13,105 nucleotides of DNA from RGIG8597 sp050872545 (GTDB lineage Bacteria; Spirochaetota; GWE2-31-10), in the NCBI GenBank assembly GCA_050872545.1, contig JBNMHA010000061.1, positions 1 through 13,105 on the forward strand, in the 5' to 3' direction. Under the pieces are notes generated by a model. It searched no databases, was not told the DNA's origin, and was given only the letters and a program-made list of their open reading frames with translations. A program made the position numbers and the translations under genes. Below are positions 6,692 to 13,105 of this stretch, in pieces. The stretch's first letter is position 1. Every line of letters starts with the position of its first letter.

Positions 6692-8512
6692 TTAATTGTT
6701 TTGTATTTCGTATTCTATTTTTTCAAGCGGAATTTCAAGTTCCTGAAAATTTTTCACAAAAGCTCTGTTAATTCCGGGAGTTGTTACGACATCATCGGCT
6801 TCTGAATATTGACCGTATTTCAAGTAAACTCCAACCAAATTTATGTGAGCGTTTCCGTTGTCTATTTTTTCAATAACAGATTGCGGAATACCTTCAAATT
6901 CCACTCTGTTTTCCCATTCTTTTTTGTATGAGTCAGTACCAAAACTGATGATTGGCAAATATCGCTTTGGTTTTATAATTTCATTTCCGTCATTATCAAC
7001 AATATTGAATTTTAAATCATAAAGAATGTTTTCGTACCAACCGTAAGAAGAAGTTGAAACTTTGAACTTTCTGCCGCTTGCTTGCGTATAAGCAAATGCG
7101 TTATAAACTCCGGTTTTTTTAAGAAGCGAAATATCATTACCAAAACCGGCAAGTTCCATTAATACTACTTTTTCTTCATCTGTTAAATTTCGTTCAAGAT
7201 TGGAACGATAAACTGCAACACCGTTGACCAGATTCGCTGCTTTCTGATAACCGGAAACGGAATCTTCATTAGGCCAATTTCGCGGCATTGACAAATCTGT
7301 CCAATCCTCCTTATACGCTTTTTTATATCCCTCTGAAATAATAGAAATTACATTTTTATATCGCTCGGATTCTTCAATTTTTAATGAAGACGAATACGTC
7401 GCCGTTCTGGTACTGTAGTTAAGATTACCCTGCTGCAATTTTCCTATTATAAATTTAAATCGACCATATTCAGTACCGTACTTTTCTGCGTCAATTAAAA
7501 GAGTTTTCCAGCTGTCGTGCAATTGAAAAACATTGTAGGAACCTCTGCCGGGCAGCCCACTTTCTATAATACCTGCCAGCTCATTGTACTTTTCTGTTCC
7601 GACAGCAGATACACCTCGCTCTGCTTCTCTGCGCATTGCATCGTACAACATGCCCAACGCATAACAAAGCTGATTTTTCGCTTCAAACTCTTCCGCTTTT
7701 GCAATCAGTGCAGAATTTTCTGCTAAAACATCATCTTTTTTCAATTCAAAATCAGTTTTATAACCTTTGCCGGCAGCTTCATTATTTTTTCTTTGAGTTT
7801 CAAGCTCTGTATCGCAGAATGCACCCAAACCTGCGGCTTCATTGGCGGCAATTTGGTCGGAGATTTCCTTATTTGTAAATTGACCTTTCCCGGCAGTTTT
7901 ATTATTAATGCGTTCCTGCTCTAAAATTTTCTCAAGCTCTGCATTTGTAACCCTACCGTATCCCATTTTTTCATTATTGACTTTTTCAAAGTAAAGTTGT
8001 GTGGAAAGCTTATATTCATAATCTTTGTATTCAGTTTCCGACATTAATCCGTAAACCGCATCAAGCACAAAACCGACATCATACTCATGACCGCCGTTAT
8101 AATATTTGAAACCAAGTACTATTTTTTCTGCACATTTTATTCTGTCTAAATAAGTTTCTGAATAGGAATTAAAATATTTATCAATATCCTCTTCATAAGC
8201 TTGCCCCCACATTATAGGAAATCCTTTTATGATATTCCTTATATCAGCTTTTATTGCTGAATTTTTAGGCAAACAAATAACAATGTTCATTCTTTTAAAT
8301 TTAAAAAAGTTTTTTGAAAATTCTTTTGCTGAATTAAACTCAAAAATTTTATTTCCGTAATAAACAGTATTCTTTTCAGAATCAGACCGTACCGCAGCAT
8401 TAAAATTATCTATATAAATTTGATCTCGCTTTTGAGTTACTGCTTCTAAACCTTGAGAGAAAATCGGCAGTGAAATAAACAAAACCAGAAGCTGTAGAAA
8501 TATTTTCCTCAT
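6692..8512 (-). CDS. Secreted protein of unknown function with four ~20-residue repeats
   Basis: I do not recognise this 606-residue protein. Residues 1-20 (MRKIFLQLLVLFISLPIFSQ) form a typical signal peptide with no lipobox cysteine, so it is probably periplasmic or exported. Four diverged tandem repeats of the pattern NNxxAGxGxxTxxEL lie at about 179-202, 203-222, 223-242 and 243-262. The first is 24 residues and the others 20. A charged helical stretch (about 263-300) follows. The C-terminal half is rich in Tyr, Trp and charged residues. The ATG at 8512 was chosen because it has AAGGAG 7 nt upstream and gives the signal peptide directly; the ATG at 8569 would add 19 residues and bury it. 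It is transcribed alone, convergent with the phosphatase gene. Confidence 0.85.
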   Translation of the reverse strand: MRKIFLQLLVLFISLPIFSQGLEAVTQKRDQIYIDNFNAAVRSDSEKNTVYYGNKIFEFNSAKEFSKNFFKFKRMNIVICLPKNSAIKADIRNIIKGFPIMWGQAYEEDIDKYFNSYSETYLDRIKCAEKIVLGFKYYNGGHEYDVGFVLDAVYGLMSETEYKDYEYKLSTQLYFEKVNNEKMGYGRVTNAELEKILEQERINNKTAGKGQFTNKEISDQIAANEAAGLGAFCDTELETQRKNNEAAGKGYKTDFELKKDDVLAENSALIAKAEEFEAKNQLCYALGMLYDAMRREAERGVSAVGTEKYNELAGIIESGLPGRGSYNVFQLHDSWKTLLIDAEKYGTEYGRFKFIIGKLQQGNLNYSTRTATYSSSLKIEESERYKNVISIISEGYKKAYKEDWTDLSMPRNWPNEDSVSGYQKAANLVNGVAVYRSNLERNLTDEEKVVLMELAGFGNDISLLKKTGVYNAFAYTQASGRKFKVSTSSYGWYENILYDLKFNIVDNDGNEIIKPKRYLPIISFGTDSYKKEWENRVEFEGIPQSVIEKIDNGNAHINLVGVYLKYGQYSEADDVVTTPGINRAFVKNFQELEIPLEKIEYEIQNN

Positions 8513-8530
8513 ATTAATTCTCCTTTTTAT

Positions 8531-8589
8531 CTGAGCAAACATGCGTCGCGTTTCTAGCACAAAGCGCATATTTTGTCCATTTTGCTCAG
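8531..8589. repeat. 59-bp inverted repeat before the secreted-protein gene
   Basis: Perfect 9-bp arms, CTGAGCAAA (8531-8539) and TTTGCTCAG (8581-8589), enclose 41 bp. Inside them is a further ATGCG/CGCAT pairing. The element ends 18 bp before the start codon and would lie in its leader. It could be an RNA structure, an operator or a small mobile palindromic element. Confidence 0.6.
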
Positions 8590-8600
8590 CTTGATCAGCA

Positions 8601-8642
8601 GGGATAGACCCATATTCTAAAACAGCATACAGGTCTGTCCCC
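8601..8642. repeat. Interspersed repeat copy B, with an inverted partner
   Basis: GGTCTGTCCC (8632-8641) faces an inverted GGGATAGACC (8601-8610) with one mismatch (G-U in RNA) across a 21-bp loop. It is the same core motif as at 17-29 and 8687-8699. On the minus strand it also contains GGGACA (8641-8636) and TAGAAT (8619-8614) 16 bp apart, which could act as a promoter for the secreted-protein gene. That last point is weak. Confidence 0.5.
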
Positions 8643-8670
8643 TAGCTTAATATCTGCCCGATTTATTTGT

Positions 8671-8699
8671 ATTCCAGATTGGAATTAGGGTCTGTCCCC
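8671..8699. repeat. Interspersed repeat copy C (GGGTCTGTCCCC type)
   Basis: A perfect dyad, ATTCCA-GAT-TGGAAT, is followed by TAGGGTCTGTCCCC. It matches copy A at 1-29 in 26 of 29 positions and has the same orientation. The substitution at position 11 of the unit changes a base pair of the small dyad, to a G-U in one strand's RNA. It lies about 100 bp downstream of the acyl-CoA synthetase stop. Confidence 0.65.
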
Positions 8700-8761
8700 G
8701 GTAAAAATACCAACAACTGCAAAACAGATTCCCGTGTCGGCGCACGAGAATAACATGTAAT

Positions 8762-8797
8762 AAAAAAAGCTGTCCGTTACACATTTCCGGACAGCTT
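8762..8797 (-). terminator. Intrinsic terminator of the acyl-CoA synthetase gene
   Basis: On the minus strand AAGCTGTCCG (8797-8788) pairs perfectly with CGGACAGCTT (8776-8767) around an 11-nt loop and runs into seven Ts (8768-8762). It starts 5 nt past the stop codon. Confidence 0.88.
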
Positions 8798-8802
8798 ATA
8801 AA

Positions 8803-10740
8803 TCAGCCTTTCATAAAAGTTTCATTAATTAAATCAGCGTATTTATCCGCAATATAATTACGCTTCATTTTAAGTGAGTTAGTAAGTTCATCACCTACTT
8901 CAAACGGTTTAGGCACTACCGCAATGTATTTTATCGATTCACATGACTTAAAGCCATTTTTCACATTAACTTTAGCTCTGATTTTGGAAATTAAATGCTT
9001 ATTTACTTCCTCCGAAGCACATAAAGCGTCGTAATTATCTGTCGGCAAATCTAAATTCTTTGCTAATTTCTTCAACGCCTCCGGATTCGGAACAACAATC
9101 GCCGCAAGATATTTTTTATCCTGTCCTACAAGCATTGTATTCAGAATTAAATCACATTCGAGAATCTTCTCTTCAATCGGAGTAGGTTCAATATTTTCGC
9201 CGCCGGTAAGCACAATAGTTTCCTTTGCGCGTCCTACAATCTGGAGATTTCCGTTAAGAGTCAAACGCCCCAAATCACCTGTATCAAGCCAGCCGTTTCT
9301 GATTATTTTCTGCGTTACTTCAGGCATTTTATAGTACCCCTGCATGACAATCTTGCTGCGAACATAAATGTGTCCCTTTTCGTGTTGATTTTCAAGTGGC
9401 TCAAAATTGTCATTTCCGATCATCACATCTACGCCGGGAAGCGGTCTACCTACAGTACGCGGCACTAAGTAACCCGGAGTTCTTACACAAATTACCGGAG
9501 AAGTTTCTGTCATTCCGTAGCCTTCCAGAATGTTAATATTTGCTGCGTTGAAAAAATCATCCATGTAATCCGGAAGTTTTCCGCCGCCGGAAATAGGAAC
9601 ATGCAACTTACCGCCTAGAATTTTCCTGATTTTAGAAAAAATTAAAATATCACCGATAAGATCCGGAATAAACAGCAGAATAATTCCGAAAAAGCTTGCA
9701 ATTTTGATTCTTAACATGCGCAGAAAAGGCTGCTTTTCAAAATATGCAATCTCATTGCTGAGATTTTTCTTGCTGTTGTAATAAACAATTCCTACTCTCT
9801 GAAACAAACGGAACAATCTGTAGACAACCGGCTTAGCTTTCATCTTTGTAACTACGCCTGTATAGAGCGATTCCCAAATTCTCGGAACCGAAACCATGTA
9901 AGTCGGCTTTATTTCGGCAAGCATCGGAAGCAAATGTTTTGAAATCGGCTTTGAATATGCCATAGAACCGCAAGTAATGATAATCGCATATTCGATTGTT
10001 CGTTCATATACATGCCAAACCGGCAGAACAGAAACCCATCTGTCTTTTTCCATTGGGAAAAGAACTTTCAGCATACAATAAACATCTGTCAAAATATTTC
10101 CGTGTGAAAGCATTACGCCTTTAGGCACGCCGGTTGTACCGGAAGTATATATAATTGTAGCCAATGTATCTTCATTAATGCTTTTTCTTATTTCTTCCAA
10201 TTCGTTTTTCAATGAGTCGTACTTTTTGTGTCCGTTCTCAATAAGCTTGTCAAATGTATAAACAGCCGGTTTCTTAGGCACATCGGCTGCAACATCTTCC
10301 GGCTGTCCGGTAAGCAAAATTATTGATTCCAATATCGAATCTGCTTCAAGTCCGGAGATAACTCTGTTTGCCTGTGTAGGATTTTCTGCAAAACAAACTT
10401 TTGCGTCACTGTGCTTAATTATATAAGCAATTTCACCGGTACTTGAATCCGAACCTCGCGGCACATCGGCAGCCCCCAGTGAAAGAACGGCTAAATCGCT
10501 GACAATCCATTTCCACATGTTATCGGAAATGATTGCGACTTTATCACCGCTGCGAACCCCAAGTTGATAAAGACTTGCGGACAAATACTGAACAAGCGAA
10601 CGAATTTCGGGATACGTTCTGTTTATCAAAATATCTTTTTCTTTATACTGTAAATACGGTTTGTTTGGGAAAGTATCAGCTGCATAATAAAATGCTTCTA
10701 CTAAGCTGTAACTTTTATGATAATTTCTTTTACGTGACAT
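8803..10740 (-). CDS. Long-chain fatty-acid-CoA ligase (AMP-forming)
   Basis: Adenylate-forming enzyme that activates long-chain fatty acids to acyl-CoA via acyl-AMP, at the inner face of the membrane. The 645-residue protein has the ATP-binding loop IIYTSGTTGVPKGVMLSHGN (196-215), adenylate motif YGMTETSP (408-415), DTGD (486-489), the hinge region GRAKETIVLTGGENIEP (503-519) and the C-terminal SLKMKRNYI segment (622-630) with the catalytic-lysine candidate. A hydrophobic stretch at about 349-370 is typical of the longer bacterial and eukaryote-like long-chain forms and may touch the membrane. I start at 10740: AGGAG lies at 10751-10755, and MSRKRNYHKSYSLVEAF matches the family better than the 14-residue extension from 10782, which would start upstream of the predicted transcript. 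It is monocistronic. FadD15-like is the closest description; chain length is not readable. Confidence 0.93.
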   Translation of the reverse strand: MSRKRNYHKSYSLVEAFYYAADTFPNKPYLQYKEKDILINRTYPEIRSLVQYLSASLYQLGVRSGDKVAIISDNMWKWIVSDLAVLSLGAADVPRGSDSSTGEIAYIIKHSDAKVCFAENPTQANRVISGLEADSILESIILLTGQPEDVAADVPKKPAVYTFDKLIENGHKKYDSLKNELEEIRKSINEDTLATIIYTSGTTGVPKGVMLSHGNILTDVYCMLKVLFPMEKDRWVSVLPVWHVYERTIEYAIIITCGSMAYSKPISKHLLPMLAEIKPTYMVSVPRIWESLYTGVVTKMKAKPVVYRLFRLFQRVGIVYYNSKKNLSNEIAYFEKQPFLRMLRIKIASFFGIILLFIPDLIGDILIFSKIRKILGGKLHVPISGGGKLPDYMDDFFNAANINILEGYGMTETSPVICVRTPGYLVPRTVGRPLPGVDVMIGNDNFEPLENQHEKGHIYVRSKIVMQGYYKMPEVTQKIIRNGWLDTGDLGRLTLNGNLQIVGRAKETIVLTGGENIEPTPIEEKILECDLILNTMLVGQDKKYLAAIVVPNPEALKKLAKNLDLPTDNYDALCASEEVNKHLISKIRAKVNVKNGFKSCESIKYIAVVPKPFEVGDELTNSLKMKRNYIADKYADLINETFMKG

Positions 10741-10772
10741 GAAGAGAGATCTCCTGTGATTTTGTGGAGCGT

Positions 10773-10800
10773 AGTATACCACACTATCTTAAAACGGCAA
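10773..10800 (-). promoter_or_regulatory. Promoter of the acyl-CoA synthetase gene
   Basis: On the minus strand TTGCCG (10800-10795) and TATACT (10778-10773) are 16 bp apart. Transcription would begin near 10766, leaving a leader of about 26 nt with the AGGAG site. An inverted repeat AACTAAA-N17-TTTAGTT (10800-10830) abuts the -35 box. Confidence 0.6.
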
Positions 10801-10843
10801 ACTAAAGTTTTTAAGAGTTGATATTTAGTTGCATATATGTAGT

Positions 10844-10888
10844 AAAAAAGCAGAAGTTTTCTGAAAAGATGTGAAAACCTCTGCTTTT
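10844..10888 (-). terminator. Intrinsic terminator downstream of the amylase gene
   Basis: A 16-bp stem pairs 10873-10888 with 10846-10861 around an 11-nt loop. There is one A-C position on the plus strand, which is a G-U on the minus-strand RNA. The minus strand then runs into six Ts (10849-10844). It lies about 146 nt past the amylase stop and also isolates the acyl-CoA synthetase promoter. Confidence 0.8.
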
Positions 10889-11034
10889 ATGTATTTAGAC
10901 TTAATCTGCCAAAATGCCGAGTTTTGCTTCCGGTGTCATTATCGAACTTGCTTCATCATGTTTCCGAAAGAAACTCGGTTGGCAATCTTTTGCTTTTCAG
11001 CGGATTGCCGCATCAAAGCACTGCAATTACAAAA
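10889..11034 (-). other. Structured non-coding stretch after the amylase gene
   Basis: This 146-bp stretch has no convincing gene. It contains two nested-arm hairpins: CCGAGTTT (10918-10925) with AAACTCGG (10971-10978), and GGCAATC with GATTGCC at about 10981-11009. The minus strand also offers a 24-codon frame beginning MRQSAEKQKIAN, without a clear ribosome site. It could be a long 3' untranslated region, a 3'-derived small RNA or an interspersed repeat. Confidence 0.45.
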
Positions 11035-13105
11035 CTATTCAGCAAGTTCTACCAAAACAGGATTACTTGCTGTACTGAACGAAGCTTTTCCGCCGCTGAC
11101 TGTAGCAGTTTCACCAGTGTAAGCATTTCGTACCTGTTTGCCGTCTGCAAATGCTCCGCTTACAGTTACGCTGCTGCTGCTTCCGGCATAAATTACTACT
11201 GTATCTTCACCCGCCTGTCCGTTGTAGTAACGTTTGTAAGTATTAGAAGCAATTTCAGTCTGCTGTCCGCCACCTACTGCCGGATGTCCCTGACGGAATT
11301 TTCCGACTTTCTTCCAGTGTTTATTTACATTTCCGTCTACCGCATCCCAGTTGAAATCACTTCTTGTTCCTTGTGTTTTATCAGAACCTGTATCACCGAA
11401 TGAACGTCCTGTTTCATCACCATAGAAAATCTGTACTTGACCCGGCAGCAGTAAGAAATTTGTTCCTAATGTTATCATATCACCCGGTCTGTACAAACTT
11501 GTATCATGACTTGAAATATAAGCCAACGCATTTTGTCCGTCATCCGGAGTTCCGTTCAACTTACCTGCACGGCTTGCCCAATCAGATACATTTGGTGTAC
11601 TTCCAGAACCGGAATTATAACTAAAGTCAATCATGGAATCAAAGCCATAGTTATAATAATAACCATTTCCGATATACCAAGTGAAACATTCACCTGTCAT
11701 CCAGAAATCTTCATCCCAATTTTTTGCATCTCCGGTAGCTCTGCTGGAATTTCTCCAAGTTTCAAGAGCCGTTTTACAAACATCTTTTAGTTCTTTCCAT
11801 CTGTAAGCATCAATGTGTTTAGCTGTATCGCAACGGAAACCGTCAATACCGAATTCTTCTACCCAAGCGGCAAGCCATTTTTCAATATAAACAGCAGGCG
11901 CAAGTCCCAAATCCTTTCGCAGATTCTTTGCTGCCGGAATAATCCAGTCGTCATATCCAGAAGTTTCTTTTGCCCATTTTGTTTTTAATATAGCCGGTGC
12001 CGGTTCTGAACTTGTTGATTCGGTTTTGAAGTCAGGCAAAAAGTCTAAACACATTTGAAGGTCGCCGCCGCCGGTAGTATAACCGTTGAAATCACCTCTT
12101 ACCCAGTTAGAACCCCAGAATTTATCCCAGTTCGAACCGGACTTATCTATTGGCTTTTGGTGGAATGTTTCTCCGCCGCTTGGCAGCCAGCTGAAGTTTG
12201 CGCCGGAAGTAAGTGAACCGTAACCGTATTCTTCCATATCTTTCATATTTTCATAACCGGTATGATTCATTACTATATCCATTACAATACGAATGCCTTT
12301 TTCATGCGCTGCATTAACAAATGTTCTGAATTCCTCTACAGTTCCCATGTTCTTATCTATGCCTGTATAGTCCAAAACATAGTAACCATGATAACCGTAA
12401 TGTGCAAAATCTCCGCTGTTTCCACCGCCGACCCATCCGTGAATTTGTTCATAAGGTGCAGAAATCCAAATAGCATTTACACCTAAATCATCAAGATAAT
12501 CGAGTTTCTGTGTAAGTCCGGCAATATCTCCGCCGTGGAATGTACCTATATTTTTACCTTTGCAGTCGGTTTTTATTCTTCCGTAAGAAGTATCGTTGCT
12601 TGTATTTCCGTTGTAGAAACGGTCGGTCATTACAAAGTAAATCAAAGCGTTATCCCAAGAGAATTTATCTACTTTTGCATTGTCATTTACTGTTAATGAC
12701 GCAGTTTCAGTTTTGCTTCCTATATTGTTTGTTGCAGTGACAGAAACATTTATCACAGAACCGTTTGATACGCCCAATGTCGAAACAGGTACAGCAAGTG
12801 AGCCATCAGAAAAATCAGACAGCGAGTAACTTTTGCTTCCTACCGATGCGCTAACAGATGTCAACGGACTGTTGCCGTCTCTGATTGAAATGGAAATTGT
12901 TCCTGTTGATTTAATTTCTTTGCCGTCTTTAGGTGTGATTGTAATATTAGGCTCGGAATAAGTAACCGTAGTTGGGTCTTCATCATAAAAGCTTGCTCCG
13001 TCGTACCAGAACATACCGGATTTCTCGGATTTAATGTCAGGACCACTCCAGTTTAATTTAAATGAAATATTTTTCCCTGTAGCAACAGATGAATAATCTA
13101 TCATG
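11035..13105 (-). CDS. GH13 alpha-amylase, MalS-like, 5' end outside the window
   Basis: Endo-acting alpha-1,4-glucan hydrolase, expected outside the cytoplasm. The visible 689 residues have a beta-rich, Ser/Thr-rich region (about 1-145) with an Ig-like or carbohydrate-binding look, then the catalytic barrel from FSWDNALIYFVMTDRFYNG (148-166). The four GH13 regions are intact: DIVMNH (276-281), GFRCDTAKH (422-430, nucleophile Asp426), FWMTGECF (467-474, acid/base Glu472) and YISSHD (529-534, Asp534). GFRxDTAKH, FHGGDIAGL (189-197) and FWMTGE resemble periplasmic E. coli MalS (GH13 subfamily 19). A beta-rich C-terminal domain (about 615-689) ends the protein. The ATG at 13104 gives no signal peptide and lies at the edge, so the true start is almost certainly upstream. 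A terminator lies downstream. Confidence 0.92.
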   Translation of the reverse strand, partial: MIDYSSVATGKNISFKLNWSGPDIKSEKSGMFWYDGASFYDEDPTTVTYSEPNITITPKDGKEIKSTGTISISIRDGNSPLTSVSASVGSKSYSLSDFSDGSLAVPVSTLGVSNGSVINVSVTATNNIGSKTETASLTVNDNAKVDKFSWDNALIYFVMTDRFYNGNTSNDTSYGRIKTDCKGKNIGTFHGGDIAGLTQKLDYLDDLGVNAIWISAPYEQIHGWVGGGNSGDFAHYGYHGYYVLDYTGIDKNMGTVEEFRTFVNAAHEKGIRIVMDIVMNHTGYENMKDMEEYGYGSLTSGANFSWLPSGGETFHQKPIDKSGSNWDKFWGSNWVRGDFNGYTTGGGDLQMCLDFLPDFKTESTSSEPAPAILKTKWAKETSGYDDWIIPAAKNLRKDLGLAPAVYIEKWLAAWVEEFGIDGFRCDTAKHIDAYRWKELKDVCKTALETWRNSSRATGDAKNWDEDFWMTGECFTWYIGNGYYYNYGFDSMIDFSYNSGSGSTPNVSDWASRAGKLNGTPDDGQNALAYISSHDTSLYRPGDMITLGTNFLLLPGQVQIFYGDETGRSFGDTGSDKTQGTRSDFNWDAVDGNVNKHWKKVGKFRQGHPAVGGGQQTEIASNTYKRYYNGQAGEDTVVIYAGSSSSVTVSGAFADGKQVRNAYTGETATVSGGKASFSTASNPVLVELAE

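Noticed and set aside
8513..8569. Upstream start (8569) for the secreted protein
   Set aside because: It would place 19 residues, several basic, before the signal peptide, with no good Shine-Dalgarno. The ATG at 8512 has AAGGAG at ideal spacing.
8601..8699. CRISPR array or insertion sequence as explanation for the repeats
   Set aside because: Spacing is irregular, there are only two to three copies, no cas or transposase gene is present and there is no target-site duplication.
11035..11403. Plus-strand frames opposite the amylase 3' part and the region downstream
   Set aside because: They are antisense to well-supported GH13 coding sequence and show no recognisable domain or ribosome site.

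Overview
The window reads as chromosomal DNA from an AT-rich, probably anaerobic bacterium. I think a Treponema-like spirochete is most likely: the glyceraldehyde-3-phosphate dehydrogenase style, a membrane SpoIIE/RsbU-type phosphatase, a MalS-type amylase and Shine-Dalgarno-rich AT leaders all fit. This placement is inference, because the window holds no rRNA or other decisive marker. Seven protein genes can be supported. Six are complete and one, the amylase, runs off the right edge. There are no tRNA or rRNA genes, no CRISPR array and no transposase.

Left part (1-4540, all minus strand). mntP, a manganese exporter, sits behind a yybP-ykoY (Mn2+) riboswitch. Its leader carries two consecutive intrinsic terminators and a possible antiterminator linking them. 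Upstream lies a central-metabolism cluster transcribed in the order gap, pgk, serC. Gap and Pgk turn glyceraldehyde-3-phosphate into 3-phosphoglycerate. SerC acts on the oxidised product of 3-phosphoglycerate in serine synthesis, but serA and serB are not in the window. A strong terminator lies between gap and pgk, a non-terminator hairpin between pgk and serC, and a strong terminator after serC.

Middle (4588-8512). A near-consensus promoter for gap and a promoter for a plus-strand gene lie back to back with overlapping -35 boxes. The plus-strand gene encodes a two-TM sensor protein ending in HAMP and SpoIIE-type phosphatase domains. It converges on an unrecognised minus-strand gene for a secreted 606-residue protein with four diverged ~20-residue repeats.

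Right part (8513-13105). A 290-bp non-coding stretch carries several inverted repeats and two copies of a GGGTCTGTCCCC-type repeat; a third copy sits at the left edge of the window. Then comes a long-chain acyl-CoA synthetase gene with its own promoter and terminator. The last gene encodes a GH13 alpha-amylase of MalS type, followed by a structured 3' region and a strong terminator.

I see no obvious new multi-gene system. The most interesting items are the double-terminator manganese riboswitch, the repeat protein, the interspersed palindromic repeats and the structured element after the amylase gene.
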